Positions 1-8,840 are shown, numbered from the stretch's first letter. The stretch is 36,026 bases of DNA from Gemmatimonadota bacterium (GCA_025362095.1 JANYIJ010000016.1:1-36026); one strand, 5' to 3'. Notes: generated by a model not told the origin, from the sequence alone. Translations and numbers: made by a program.

Positions 1-77
1 TGCTGCGCGCCGAGCGCCGCCGAGGCCGTAGCCATCAAGGCGAGCGCGAGCAAGGTGGAACGGGGATTGGGGGTCAT
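1..77 (-). CDS. N-terminus of an exported protein (partial)
   Basis: Only the first 25 or so codons lie in the window; the gene runs off the left edge. Reading the minus strand from the ATG at 77 gives MTPNPRSTLLALALM followed by an Ala-rich stretch ending in ALGAQ, a typical signal peptide with a likely cleavage site after ALGA. The protein is therefore exported; its function cannot be told. It is divergent from the M28 peptidase at 193. A TACACT hexamer sits 5 nt upstream of the ATG and no Shine-Dalgarno sequence is visible, so the message may be leaderless. Confidence 0.7.
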   Translation of the reverse strand, partial: MTPNPRSTLLALALMATASAALGAQ

Positions 78-82
78 GCGGG

Positions 83-88
83 AGTGTA
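83..88 (-). promoter_or_regulatory. putative -10 box (TACACT) of a leaderless promoter
   Basis: TACACT on the minus strand ends 5 nt before the ATG at 77. A transcript starting 6-7 nt after the box would begin at or next to the start codon. No clear -35 box is seen at 16-18 nt spacing. Confidence 0.4.
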
Positions 89-192
89 CCCCTGAATTGG
101 AAAATGGAGCCGTCGCTTACTTCTCCGGGCTGCGGATGCCATTCTATGAAAGTGCCCGGTGCAATTCCCGTCTCACAATGCTGGAGCAGCCA

Positions 193-1860
193 ATGATCCG
201 CGCAACCGTCCGCGTGCTCGCCGTCGCCATTCTGGCGTGTGGACTATCGCGTCCTCTCGCGGCACAAGAAAAGGTCGACGTCGCGACGATCGAGAGGATC
301 AAGTCCGAAGAAATGAATCACTCGCAGGTGATGGACATCATGAGCTGGCTGTCCGATGTCTACGGACCGCGGCTGACGTGGTCGCCGAACGCGGCGCGAG
401 CGAAGGATTGGACGGTAGGGCAACTGACTTCATGGGGCCTGTCCAACGTGCACACAGAGACGTGGGATACGCCCGCCGGACTCGGCTGGCAGAATGAGCG
501 CTTCTCACTCATGGCGCTCACGCCGGTGCCGTTCATCGTGCAAGCGGTGCCGCAGGCGTGGTCGGCGAGCACCAAGGGCGTGGTGACGGGGCCCGCGGTC
601 GCGCTGGACGCAGTGTGCCTCGACGAAATGAAAGCGAAGTACAATGGAAAGCTGAAAAACGCATTCCTATTCGGCGGTGGTGGTGAGAGCCCTCCCGTGA
701 ATCAGTTCAAAGCAACAGCCACGCGCTACACCGACTCGACGCTCGCTGTGATGGCGGCCGCTCAACCGGCGGGAGGCGGCCGTGGAGGTGCCGGTGGACG
801 CGGCGGCGCGATGCCGAGCGAGCTCCCCGCGATTTGCAAAACCCAGGCGGCGCGCGATTCGACTGCGACCGTCGCGGCTGGTCGCGCGTGGCGCGGCCTG
901 CCGTTCAACCTGATGGCCGACACGAGCATGCTCCGCTGGATGCAGTCGCAGGGTGTTGGGGCGATCCTCCTTGCCGACGCCTCGCACGTTGGCGGCGACA
1001 TCGGAACGAACAACGGCGCGTCACGGGTGAGCGGTGTGGCGGCCGTGCCCACCGTTCACGTGGCGCAGGAATCGATCGGTCGCATCGAGCGGATGGTGGA
1101 GAAGAAAGTCCCAGTGCAGCTCGAGCTCAACATGCAGAACAAGTTCTTCCCCGAGAACAAATCATCTTTTAACATCGTTGGAGAAATTCCCGGCACCGAT
1201 CCCGCGCTCAAGGATGAAGTCGTGATGATCGGCGCCCACTTCGATTCATGGCACTCGGGAACGGGCGCGACCGACAACGGTGCCGGATCGGGCGTGATGC
1301 TCGAAGCGATGCGCCTCCTGAAAACCCTGAACCTCAAGCCGCGCCGCACGATCCGCATTGGTTTGTGGACCGGCGAGGAACAGGGGCTGATGGGCTCGCG
1401 GGCTTACGTCAAAGACCATTTCGGGTTTGTCGACAGCAGCGGCTTCCATCCGACCGACGAGCAGAAAAAATTCGCTGCGTATTTCAACGTCGACAACGGA
1501 AGCGGAAAAATTCGGGGCGTGTATCTGCAGGGCATCGAGGCCGAGCGTCCCGTGTTCGACGCGTGGATGGATCCGTTCAAGCAGATGGGAATGAAAACGC
1601 TCACCATCGCAAACACGGGCGGCACCGACCACCTGTCGTACATCGCAGTGGGATTGCCGGGATTCCAGTTCATTCAGGATCCGCTCGACTACGGCAACGT
1701 CACGCACCACACGAATCAAGACGTGTACGAACGCCTGCAACCGGACGACATGAAGTTCAACTCGGCGGTGGTCGCGAGTTTTGCGTGGCAGGCGGCACAG
1801 CGGGACGAGAAATTGTCGCGTCCTCCTGCTCCGGGTGGAGGCAGAGGAATCGTTCCCTGA
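193..1860 (+). CDS. secreted M28-family zinc metallopeptidase with PA-type insert
   Basis: A 555-residue exported aminopeptidase/carboxypeptidase-like enzyme, probably acting on peptides in the periplasm or outside the cell. The ATG at 193 is chosen because GGAG lies 6 nt upstream and a signal peptide (hydrophobic core, then RPLAAQ) follows directly; an in-frame ORF extends further upstream without these signs. The M28 di-zinc ligands are all visible: H349 (AHFDS), D361 (TDNG), E395/E396 (GEEQG, general base plus ligand), D434 (VDNG) and H506 (HTNQD). Residues of about 120-330 form the protease-associated insert, which contains a Gly/Arg-rich loop. The C-terminus is also Pro/Gly-rich. It is convergent with the next gene, with only 3 nt between the two stops, so no room for a terminator. 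Family assignment is firm; substrate is unknown. Confidence 0.93.
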   Translation: MIRATVRVLAVAILACGLSRPLAAQEKVDVATIERIKSEEMNHSQVMDIMSWLSDVYGPRLTWSPNAARAKDWTVGQLTSWGLSNVHTETWDTPAGLGWQNERFSLMALTPVPFIVQAVPQAWSASTKGVVTGPAVALDAVCLDEMKAKYNGKLKNAFLFGGGGESPPVNQFKATATRYTDSTLAVMAAAQPAGGGRGGAGGRGGAMPSELPAICKTQAARDSTATVAAGRAWRGLPFNLMADTSMLRWMQSQGVGAILLADASHVGGDIGTNNGASRVSGVAAVPTVHVAQESIGRIERMVEKKVPVQLELNMQNKFFPENKSSFNIVGEIPGTDPALKDEVVMIGAHFDSWHSGTGATDNGAGSGVMLEAMRLLKTLNLKPRRTIRIGLWTGEEQGLMGSRAYVKDHFGFVDSSGFHPTDEQKKFAAYFNVDNGSGKIRGVYLQGIEAERPVFDAWMDPFKQMGMKTLTIANTGGTDHLSYIAVGLPGFQFIQDPLDYGNVTHHTNQDVYERLQPDDMKFNSAVVASFAWQAAQRDEKLSRPPAPGGGRGIVP

Positions 1861-1863
1861 GCG

Positions 1864-2706
1864 TCAGGGTTTTACGGTTTCGAGGACGTCGGTGCGGTGG
1901 TAGTGGTATGACTGATTCACCACCCATGGCTCCTCTCCGCCCTTGTACGTCACGGCGCCGTGCAGCTCGCCGCTGCGTTCACGTGAGAGCAGGCGCCCTT
2001 CGCTGATCCAAAACAGGGCGATGCCATCTTCGTTGCCGGTGAGCGACAGCGCGGCGATGAAGGGCTGCGTCTGCATCGGGACTGTGCTCGTGATACGAAT
2101 ATCGACGTGCTGAACGATCACGATCACCCTGCGCTCTCCAACAACCGAGTCGCGCGCGGCCCGATTGTGGTTGATTCTGCGAATTGAGAGGTGGTGCCCG
2201 GCGGAGTCACTCTCGGCGCGCGTCGCCGTGTCTGTCCACGCCGTGCCGATCGTCATTCGCCCGTTGAGCGGAAGGCGCGGGAAGAAGTCGTCGAGCTGCA
2301 GTGGAAGTTCCGCAATCAGGCGGGCGTTCCGCGGAAGTTCCGGCGCCTTCACCGTCACGACTTTCCCATTTGGCTCCATGCGGAGTCGGAAAGGCGCGCG
2401 CACGAGTGCGTCGGAGTTCGTTTTTTCGCCGGCGAGCGAACCGGATGCCTCGATCGACAGTGCGTCAAACCATGCCGTCAGCGACTCGCCTCCGCTGAAC
2501 GCGAATGCGAAGGTTGCGTCGCGAGTCAGCGTGAAGGGCGCGTCTCCAGCAGCTCCGTGCACCACCCCGTCCATCTTGGTTGCATCACGATACCGGATCG
2601 TATCGCCGGCGGCACGCATGTATTCCGCCTTCTGGGCGAGCAGCGAATGTTCCGCAGCCGCCACGAGCGCGAATGCAATCGCGAGTCGAACTCCCATGCG
2701 CCTCAT
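1864..2706 (-). CDS. exported protein of unknown function
   Basis: A 280-residue protein with a signal peptide (MRRMGVRLAIAFALVAAAEH, cleavage near LLAQ). The rest is beta-rich, without a motif I recognise, and with no further membrane segment. An ATG 9 nt inside (M4) is an alternative start. Its ATG overlaps the TGA of the upstream histidine kinase by 4 nt (ATGA), so translation is probably coupled and the gene is the last member of the multicopper oxidase/response regulator/kinase operon. That context suggests an envelope function linked to the signal sensed by the kinase, but this is inference only. Confidence 0.75.
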   Translation of the reverse strand: MRRMGVRLAIAFALVAAAEHSLLAQKAEYMRAAGDTIRYRDATKMDGVVHGAAGDAPFTLTRDATFAFAFSGGESLTAWFDALSIEASGSLAGEKTNSDALVRAPFRLRMEPNGKVVTVKAPELPRNARLIAELPLQLDDFFPRLPLNGRMTIGTAWTDTATRAESDSAGHHLSIRRINHNRAARDSVVGERRVIVIVQHVDIRITSTVPMQTQPFIAALSLTGNEDGIALFWISEGRLLSRERSGELHGAVTYKGGEEPWVVNQSYHYHRTDVLETVKP

Positions 2707-4856
2707 GCCTTGTCCGCAGCGAGCAGTTCCTGAAGTCGCGACAACTCGACCGGCTTCACCAGATGATGATCGAAGCCCGCCCGCTGCGATCGCTTGAGAT
2801 CTTCAGGCTGGCCCCAGCCCGTCAGCGCGATCAGGCGCATGCGAGCGCCCCACGGACGTTCGCGAATACGTGTCGCGAGTTCGAGTCCATTGAGCACCGG
2901 CATTCCAATGTCGAGCAACATGATCTCGGGACGAAACAGTTCCGCCTGCGTGAGCGCATTGACTCCGTCGTAGCATACGCGAACATCGTGACCGACCATT
3001 TGCAGCATTTGCGCGAGTGTGTCGGCCGAATCGCGGTTGTCATCGGCAATCAGGACGCGCCGTCCCTTGGGAAACGCGAAAGTGCGCGCGGCCGCTGTCT
3101 CGGCCGAAGCGGGCGCGCCCGCGGCGGCGAGGCGGACAGTGAAGGTGCTGCCGCGGCCGAGCCCCTCGCTCGCGGCTTCAATCGTGCCGCTGTGCAACTG
3201 CACGATGCGCCGCGACAGCGTGAGGCCGAGTCCCAGTCCGCCCTGCGAGCGCTCGAGCGACGAATCGATCTGGGTGAACATTTCGAAAACGTTCTGCAGA
3301 TGATCGCGCGAGATCCCGATGCCGCTGTCTGAAACGGTGATGATCGCGTCGGATCCGTCGCGCATAGCCTGCACGTGAATCCGCCCGCCGGGATTCGTGT
3401 ACTTGGCGGCGTTGCCGAGAAGATTGTACAGCACCTGCGCGAGGCGGCTCTCGTCCGCGTCCACGACCAGCGGGGCGGTCGGCAGCGCAAGTGTGACGGC
3501 GTGGCGGCGTTCCTTGATCAACGGATCCGCGCTCTCCATCGCGCGCTGCACGACCAGCGCGAGGTCGACCGGCTTGCGGCGCAGTTCGAGGCGGTCACGT
3601 GTGATGCGCGAGACATCGAGCAGGTCATCGGTGAGCCGCACCATCTGTTCCACCTGCCGCTCCATGATGCCGCGCACGCTCGCGACCACGTGTGGATCGT
3701 CAGCGGAGAGGCGCACCATCTCGATCGCGTTCCGCAGCGGCGCGAGCGGATTGCGCAGCTCGTGCGCGAGCATGGCGAGAAACTCGTCCTTTCGGCGATC
3801 GGCATCGCGAAGCTGCCGTTCGCTAGCCTTTCGCTCGGCGATGTCGCGGAATATCAGCACCGCTCCCGTCATCAGGCCGTGCGCGTCGCGAATCGGAGCG
3901 GCGCTGTCGTCAATCGGCGTTTCCGTCCCAGACTTCGACACGAGCACCGTGTGACTCTGCAGCGCGACGACCGAGCCATCGCGCAGTGCGCGAAGCGCCG
4001 GATTCTCCACCGGCAGGCGTGTTTCCTCGTTGATAATTTCAAACACGGACGCGAGCGCCTCACCCTGCGCCTCCGTGGATTTCCACCCGGTGAGCGCTTC
4101 TGCGACCGGATTGAGGAACGTCACGCTCGCACCACGGTCGGTGGAGATGACGCCATCGCCGATGCTCGCGAGCGTCGTGCGGAAAAGTTCCTTCTGCTCG
4201 AAGAGCGCCTCGGAGGCGAGTGAACGCGCGCGGATATTGCGCTGCTGCAGCACGACGAACGCGGTCACCAGCACTAGCGCCGTGAGCCCCGCGGCGAGTC
4301 CGGCGCTCACCGCCCAGTCGCGACTTTGCGCGTACGCGGCCTGTTGCGCGGCGATGGTCGCCAGCTCGCGGCTCTCCATGCGTCCGACCACGGCGTGCAG
4401 CGAATCCATCGCAAGGCGGCCCCGGTCCGTCAAGACGATCGCGCGCGCCGCATCCGAACCGTTTTCCTTGCGCACCGCAATCGTCAGGCGCAGCTCGTCC
4501 AGCTTTTGTACGATGAATCGCTGGAGGCGCGGGACATCCGCTTCCTGCTCGGCATTGTCGCGCGTCAGTTGCGCGAGGCGAGAAACCTCCGCGTCGATGC
4601 GCCGCTCCGCCGCCTTGAAGGGCTCCAGATAGCGCTCGTTTCCCGTAATGATGTAACCGCGCTGGCCCGTCTCGGCTTCGCTCGCCGACGTCAGCACCTG
4701 CTCAAGCGCCGCCTGAACCCGCTCGCTGTGCGCGACACGCTCGGCCGCCGCGTAGAGCTCCACCGTGTTGCGGTAGGACAACGCGGTGTTCGCCAGAATG
4801 ATGACGACAACCACTGCGATACCGATGGGGAGTTTTCGCTCGAACGCTTTATTCAC
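2703..4856 (-). CDS. hybrid sensor histidine kinase (CHASE3-PAS-HisKA-HATPase-REC)
   Basis: A 717-residue membrane sensor. Order: first membrane helix at about 10-27; a periplasmic helical region of about 30-180 with the CHASE3-like segment ETGQRGYIITG; second membrane helix at about 184-203; PAS domain at about 225-345; HisKA with phosphorylated H365 (AHELRNP); HATPase_c with NLLGNAAKYT (N box), DSGIGI (G1) and GLGLGLTLS (G2); a C-terminal receiver with phospho-acceptor D649 (LLDIGMP) and the conserved Lys in HHLVKP. The GTG at 4856 is chosen because GAGG lies about 5 nt upstream. It follows the response regulator by 106 nt and is probably its partner, with the fused receiver serving as a phosphorelay or attenuation site. 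The signal is unknown; the multicopper oxidase that heads the operon suggests redox or metal. Confidence 0.92.
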   Translation of the reverse strand: MNKAFERKLPIGIAVVVVIILANTALSYRNTVELYAAAERVAHSERVQAALEQVLTSASEAETGQRGYIITGNERYLEPFKAAERRIDAEVSRLAQLTRDNAEQEADVPRLQRFIVQKLDELRLTIAVRKENGSDAARAIVLTDRGRLAMDSLHAVVGRMESRELATIAAQQAAYAQSRDWAVSAGLAAGLTALVLVTAFVVLQQRNIRARSLASEALFEQKELFRTTLASIGDGVISTDRGASVTFLNPVAEALTGWKSTEAQGEALASVFEIINEETRLPVENPALRALRDGSVVALQSHTVLVSKSGTETPIDDSAAPIRDAHGLMTGAVLIFRDIAERKASERQLRDADRRKDEFLAMLAHELRNPLAPLRNAIEMVRLSADDPHVVASVRGIMERQVEQMVRLTDDLLDVSRITRDRLELRRKPVDLALVVQRAMESADPLIKERRHAVTLALPTAPLVVDADESRLAQVLYNLLGNAAKYTNPGGRIHVQAMRDGSDAIITVSDSGIGISRDHLQNVFEMFTQIDSSLERSQGGLGLGLTLSRRIVQLHSGTIEAASEGLGRGSTFTVRLAAAGAPASAETAAARTFAFPKGRRVLIADDNRDSADTLAQMLQMVGHDVRVCYDGVNALTQAELFRPEIMLLDIGMPVLNGLELATRIRERPWGARMRLIALTGWGQPEDLKRSQRAGFDHHLVKPVELSRLQELLAADKA

Positions 4857-4962
4857 GCGGCCTCGTAAGGTCGGGGCGCTCGCTGCATCGCTTATGCACC
4901 GCCGATTTCCTCTCGAAGTAACTCTCCAAACAGTCTCCGCGCAACTGAGCGCCGGAGGCGAA

Positions 4963-5619
4963 TTAACCCTCCAGCAAGCCGAGCTTCATCGCAAATCGGA
5001 CATAATCCGCGCGGTGGGCCAGTCCGATTTTTTCGTTGACGCGCTGTTTGTAAGTATCGACGGTCTTGGGACTGATGTTGAGTTTCTCGCCGATCTCCGG
5101 CGCGCTGTACCCTGCGGCGACGAAGCGCAGGATCGCCTGCTCGCGATCGGACAGTTTTGCGAACTGGTCGCGTTCGCTCGCGTGCTCTTCCCGCCGCTTG
5201 AGCTCCTTCGCGAGTGTTCTCGCGGCGGCGGCCTGCAGATATTGATGTCCGCTCGCCACCGTTCGCACGGCGTCGACGAGATCGCGGTCGGCGGCGTTCT
5301 TGACCAGGTAACCGCTCGCGCCGGCCTCCAGCAGCGGAACGAGGAACTCGTCTTCCGCATGCATCGTGAGGATCAACACCCGCGATTCGCTGCCGCGTGC
5401 CTTGAGTTCCTTCGTCGCCGCGGCGCCGTCCATGACATCCATGGACAGATCCATCACCACGACGTCCGGGTTTAATCGCATCGCCGCGTCGACCGCCTCG
5501 CGGCCGTTTTTTGCTTCTCCCACCACGGTGATGTCTTTCGCGGAGCCGAGCACGGCCTTCAGCCCCGCGCGGACCACCGCGTGATCGTCAGCCAGAAGCA
5601 CTCGAATCAGGTCGCCCAT
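4963..5619 (-). CDS. NarL/FixJ-type response regulator
   Basis: A 218-residue DNA-binding response regulator: receiver at about 1-120 with the acidic pair in LLADDHAVVRAG, the phospho-acceptor Asp in VVMDLSMD and the conserved Lys in YLVKNAA, then a LuxR-type helix-turn-helix in the C-terminal third (LSDREQAILRFVAAGYS and KTVDTYKQRV). The start at 5619 is set by an excellent Shine-Dalgarno sequence (AAGGAGGT at 5624-5631); a longer ORF upstream would run into the oxidase gene. It lies 38 nt after the multicopper oxidase stop and before the hybrid kinase, so the three genes form one operon. It is a good candidate to bind the TTnCCTGAC sites upstream of the oxidase, though NarL-family sites differ and this is a guess. 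Confidence 0.93.
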   Translation of the reverse strand: MGDLIRVLLADDHAVVRAGLKAVLGSAKDITVVGEAKNGREAVDAAMRLNPDVVVMDLSMDVMDGAAATKELKARGSESRVLILTMHAEDEFLVPLLEAGASGYLVKNAADRDLVDAVRTVASGHQYLQAAAARTLAKELKRREEHASERDQFAKLSDREQAILRFVAAGYSAPEIGEKLNISPKTVDTYKQRVNEKIGLAHRADYVRFAMKLGLLEG

Positions 5620-5623
5620 CACC

Positions 5624-5631
5624 ACCTCCTT
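5624..5631 (-). promoter_or_regulatory. strong Shine-Dalgarno sequence deciding the response-regulator start
   Basis: AAGGAGGT on the minus strand, 4 nt before the ATG at 5619. It fixes the start and contrasts with the many genes here that have no such site. Confidence 0.8.
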
Positions 5632-5657
5632 CGCCGTGCGAATCCGCGTTGAGGACG

Positions 5658-6734
5658 TCATGATTGCACGATGAGCGCTGTCACCATTCCCATCATACCG
5701 CGTTCCGACTCGGCATGCGGAAGAATGTGGCAGTGGAACGCCCACGTCCCCGGGTTCGTGCAGTTGACCACTGCATCATAACGCTCTCCGGGCGCCACGT
5801 TCAGGGTGTCGCAGCGGTACGGCGCCGGCAGCATCCAGCCGTCCTTCGCAAAAACCGTCATGTGCATTCCGTGCAGGTGCATGGGGTGGATCATCATCCC
5901 TTCGTTCATGAAGCGGATGCGCACCCTTTGGCCAAGCTTCGCGACAATCGGCTCGGTGGCCGGAAAACTCTTGCCGTTGAACGTGTAGCCGTGAAAACCA
6001 TCGTTGAGCACCATCACGTGATCGACGTCGACTTTTTCGATCGCCTCGGGCTGCTTCGCGTCGACGAGGAAGGCGCCGAGCAGCCCCATGCCGACCTGCT
6101 TGGTGGAGTTGTGATGCGAGTGGTACATGTGCGTTCCAGAGTGAGGAACCGTGAACTCGTACGTAAACGTTTTTCCCGGCTTCACCGGCGGCTGCGTGAT
6201 GTAGGGCACCCCGTCCATCGCGTTCGGAATTTCGAGGCCATGAAAATGGATCGCTGTCGATTCGGAAAGGTTGTTCGTGAGCAAAATTCGCACGCGATCA
6301 CCCTCGGTGACGCGAATCTGCGGGCCGGGGACCTGACCGTTGTACGCGAACGCCTCAACCTTCACGCCAGGCGACGTTTCCCATTGGATCTTGCTCGCCG
6401 TGAGTTCGTAGGTCTTTACGCCGGCGACGATCTTCGGGGCGAGGAGCTGGTTGCCCACGCCAGAGGTCTTTGCCGGAAATGCCTTGATGCCGGCTTCGTG
6501 CATGCGGTCCATCTCGTCGGCGGCGGACTGCGCGGAAGGGACGGTGGGATGCGCGGCCATCGCGCCGCCGGACTGGTCGCTGTCGCTGACGGATTTCGTC
6601 GCGACCGTCGCGCTCTTGGGCGATTCTTTTTCACACGCGGCGAGCAGTCCTCCTGCAATCGCGGTAAACGCGGAAGTCTTGATGAAGGCCCGCCGATCGG
6701 TGGAGTCGAAAGGGGAGGGAAGCTTAACTGACAT
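5658..6734 (-). CDS. two-domain multicopper oxidase, Tat-exported lipoprotein
   Basis: A 358-residue laccase-like oxidase. A twin-arginine motif (DRRAFIK, residues 13-19) is followed by a lipobox ending at C34, so it should be folded before export and then anchored by lipid. Two cupredoxin domains carry a full set of copper motifs: HFH 163-165 and HSHH 205-208 in the first, HPMHLH 283-288 and HCHILPH 334-340 plus M347 in the second. Three-domain laccases have about 500 residues, so this is the short type in which subunits of a trimer share the trinuclear site. Probable substrates are Cu(I), phenols or other reductants. ATG 6734 is preferred (GAGGA 10 nt upstream) over GTG 6767. It heads the operon with the response regulator, kinase and exported protein. 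Confidence 0.9.
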   Translation of the reverse strand: MSVKLPSPFDSTDRRAFIKTSAFTAIAGGLLAACEKESPKSATVATKSVSDSDQSGGAMAAHPTVPSAQSAADEMDRMHEAGIKAFPAKTSGVGNQLLAPKIVAGVKTYELTASKIQWETSPGVKVEAFAYNGQVPGPQIRVTEGDRVRILLTNNLSESTAIHFHGLEIPNAMDGVPYITQPPVKPGKTFTYEFTVPHSGTHMYHSHHNSTKQVGMGLLGAFLVDAKQPEAIEKVDVDHVMVLNDGFHGYTFNGKSFPATEPIVAKLGQRVRIRFMNEGMMIHPMHLHGMHMTVFAKDGWMLPAPYRCDTLNVAPGERYDAVVNCTNPGTWAFHCHILPHAESERGMMGMVTALIVQS

Positions 6735-6812
6735 TTGGCTAGAATCCTCAAAACTGTGGGGAAGCACTACGTTGACCTAGAGACATTTTCGTGTTTCCCC
6801 TACGCGTGCAAA

Positions 6813-6873
6813 GTCAGGAAACAGACGATTTTTCCTGACACATTGCCTACGCCGTCGTCAGCTTTTGCCTGAC
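6813..6873. promoter_or_regulatory. cluster of three TTnCCTGAC sites in a divergent promoter region
   Basis: Between the oxidase and the PAS kinase, GTCAGGAAA (6813-6821) and TTTCCTGAC (6831-6839) form a perfect 9-bp inverted repeat with a 9-nt spacer. A third copy, TTGCCTGAC (6865-6873), overlaps the putative -35 box of the kinase gene. The layout fits an operator controlling both genes. A fourth copy occurs upstream of the universal stress protein gene (8872-8880). Confidence 0.5.
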
Positions 6874-6898
6874 ACCATCGCAGGCGCGGACTTAGATT
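6869..6898 (+). promoter_or_regulatory. putative promoter of the PAS histidine kinase
   Basis: CTGACA (6869-6874) and TAGATT (6893-6898) are separated by 18 nt. The box ends 9 nt before the ATG at 6908, leaving a leader of only a few bases. There is no Shine-Dalgarno sequence. Confidence 0.45.
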
Positions 6899-6907
6899 TT
6901 CCGAACC

Positions 6908-8038
6908 ATGCAACCGCTCTCCGATTCACTGGTCGTGGCGATCGTTTCGCTGGCCGCCGACGCGATCATTTGTGTCGACTCCCGCCAGAACATCACCTTC
7001 TTCAACGAAGGCGCGGCGCGAGTGTTTGGCTATGAGGCGAGTGAGATGATGGGGCAACCTCTGTCGCTGCTGCTCCCGGCGCGCATTCGCGGTGAGCACC
7101 CGGCACACGTCAGCGCGTTCGGCGCCTCCAAGGTCTCCGCGCGCAAAATGGGCGAGCGCACTCTCATCTCTGGCGTGAGGAAAAACGGCGAGGAGTTCCC
7201 GGCCGAGGCGGCGATCGCGCACATGCCGTCGGCGGACGGAAACGTGTACTCGGTCGTGCTGCGCGACGTCACGGCGCAGCGCCGTGCGCAGGAGATGAAC
7301 GAGCGCCTGATCGTGGAAATGGAGAAGGCGGTAAATCAGCGCGATGAGATGCTGGCCCTCGTCTCGCACGACCTGCGCAATCCCGCGAACGCGGTGAAAA
7401 TGCTCGCGGGATCGATACTGCGTGACGACGCCGAGAATCCCTCCACGCTTCCGCACGACATCGTCGAGCGCGCGTCCGCCATGCTTCAGGCCGCGACGCA
7501 GATGGATTCGCTCATTCAGGACCTTCTCGACTCGTCGCGAATCGAGTCCGGCCGCTTGCGGCTCCTGCCGGCGAGCACGCGCGTCGCAGATTTGATTTCC
7601 GCGGCGCTCGAGACACTCTCACCGATCGCCATCTCGAAATCGGTCTCGCTGACCTGTTCACTCGCGCCCGAGTTGCCGACTGTGTTCGCCGATGCTTCAC
7701 GCGTCGGTCAGGTGCTCTCGAACCTGGTTGGGAACGCAATCAGGTTCACGCCCGAAGGTGGCACGGTCTCAATCCAGGCCTCTCGGGACGGCAAGGGCGT
7801 CTTGTTTGCCGTACAGGACAGCGGGGTTGGCATCGCGCCGGAGGATCTCCCGTACGTATTCGACCGCTTCTGGCAGTCGAAGCGCATGAATCGCTCGGGC
7901 GCGGGTCTTGGACTCGCGATCGCCCGCGGCATTGTCCTCGGCCACGGCGGAAAAATCTGGATCGAGAGTTCGCCGGGGAATGGAACGGTGGCTTCGTTTA
8001 CGCTTCCAACCGCGCCACCGCCGGGATTTCGCCCGTAG
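6908..8038 (+). CDS. soluble PAS-domain sensor histidine kinase
   Basis: A 376-residue cytoplasmic kinase without membrane segments. PAS domain at about 10-130 (IICVDSRQNITFFNEGAARV, VFGYEASEMMG), followed by a short coiled segment; HisKA with H154 in SHDLRNP; HATPase_c with NLVGNAIRFTP (N box), DSGVGI (G1), a DRFW F box and GAGLGLAIA (G2). No response regulator follows, so its partner is elsewhere, possibly the NarL-type regulator on the other side of the shared promoter region. Its 3' end overlaps the universal stress protein gene on the opposite strand by 41 bp. Sensed signal unknown; soluble PAS kinases often sense redox, oxygen or light cues through a cofactor, but no cofactor ligand can be named here. 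Confidence 0.92.
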   Translation: MQPLSDSLVVAIVSLAADAIICVDSRQNITFFNEGAARVFGYEASEMMGQPLSLLLPARIRGEHPAHVSAFGASKVSARKMGERTLISGVRKNGEEFPAEAAIAHMPSADGNVYSVVLRDVTAQRRAQEMNERLIVEMEKAVNQRDEMLALVSHDLRNPANAVKMLAGSILRDDAENPSTLPHDIVERASAMLQAATQMDSLIQDLLDSSRIESGRLRLLPASTRVADLISAALETLSPIAISKSVSLTCSLAPELPTVFADASRVGQVLSNLVGNAIRFTPEGGTVSIQASRDGKGVLFAVQDSGVGIAPEDLPYVFDRFWQSKRMNRSGAGLGLAIARGIVLGHGGKIWIESSPGNGTVASFTLPTAPPPGFRP

Positions 8039-8807
8039 CCACCTTCCACGGCAGTGCGAGCGGGCGAAACACGAGCACCGGACGTCCGGACTCTCGCACC
8101 AGTTCGTCGGCGACGCCGCCCGCTATCAGGCGCGTGAAGCCGCGTCCGTGCGTCGCAAGCGCGACGACATCTGGATTCGACCTGGCGATGTACGAGCGGA
8201 TGGCGGCCGCCGGGTTTTCCGGCGCCGGCACGAGCCGCAGGTAGTCGATTTCAGCGCCGAACGCCTTGGCGAGCCACGCGGCGTGCGGAATGATCGAGCC
8301 GGACGCCTCGGAGCCGTCGAGGAGCACGAGGACCTTGGAGACGCAGATAGTGCGCTTCACGGCGTCCGGCGACATCGCGAGGACGGGACACGCCGCATGC
8401 CGGATCACGCTGTCGGCCACGCTGTCGAGCCAGCTGGCTGCTGCGTTCGCCGCGCCGGGCGTGCTGCAGACGATCAGCCGCGAGCGCCGCTCCGTCGCGA
8501 CGACCACGATCTCGGTTTCGGGAACGCCGACGCGCAACTCATATGAGACCGGCACATCATTCAGGCGACTCACCGCCAGCGCGCGGCGCGAGAGCCACTC
8601 GCTTGCTTCTGCGCGGATCCGTTCATCGAGCACAGGATCCGGAATCATCGCGGCGGCGTCGGTCGGCACGACGAACGCGCTCAGGGGCGTGTGCACCCGG
8701 ACCAGATGCAGCGAGCCATCGACACGCCGCGCAATCTCGGCCGCATGCGCGACAGCTTCGTCGGCAAGCGAGGAGCCGTCGAGTGGCACGAGCAGTTCGA
8801 TGGACAT
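7998..8807 (-). CDS. two-domain universal stress protein (UspA family)
   Basis: A 269-residue protein made of two tandem Usp domains. Domain 1 begins LLVPLDGSSLADEAV and ends with CPVLAMSP; domain 2 begins VLVLLDGSEAS and carries the nucleotide-binding loop THGRGF...GGVADELV...GRPVLVF. Domain 1 has a less regular loop (STPGAANAA) and may not bind ATP. Tandem Usp proteins act in the cytoplasm during stress, starvation or oxygen limitation. The gene lies next to sensor kinases and shares a 41-bp 3' overlap with the PAS kinase gene, so the two messages are antisense at their ends. Its upstream region carries a TTCCCTGAC site like those at the oxidase/kinase promoter. Confidence 0.9.
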   Translation of the reverse strand: MSIELLVPLDGSSLADEAVAHAAEIARRVDGSLHLVRVHTPLSAFVVPTDAAAMIPDPVLDERIRAEASEWLSRRALAVSRLNDVPVSYELRVGVPETEIVVVATERRSRLIVCSTPGAANAAASWLDSVADSVIRHAACPVLAMSPDAVKRTICVSKVLVLLDGSEASGSIIPHAAWLAKAFGAEIDYLRLVPAPENPAAAIRSYIARSNPDVVALATHGRGFTRLIAGGVADELVRESGRPVLVFRPLALPWKVATGEIPAVARLEA

Positions 8808-8840
8808 GGCTCATTCTCGCCGCAGCGGGCCAGTCGCGCT

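Noticed and set aside
78-192. Sigma-70 promoter for the M28 peptidase gene
   Set aside because: A TATGAA-like box exists near 145, but no -35 box at a usual distance could be supported.
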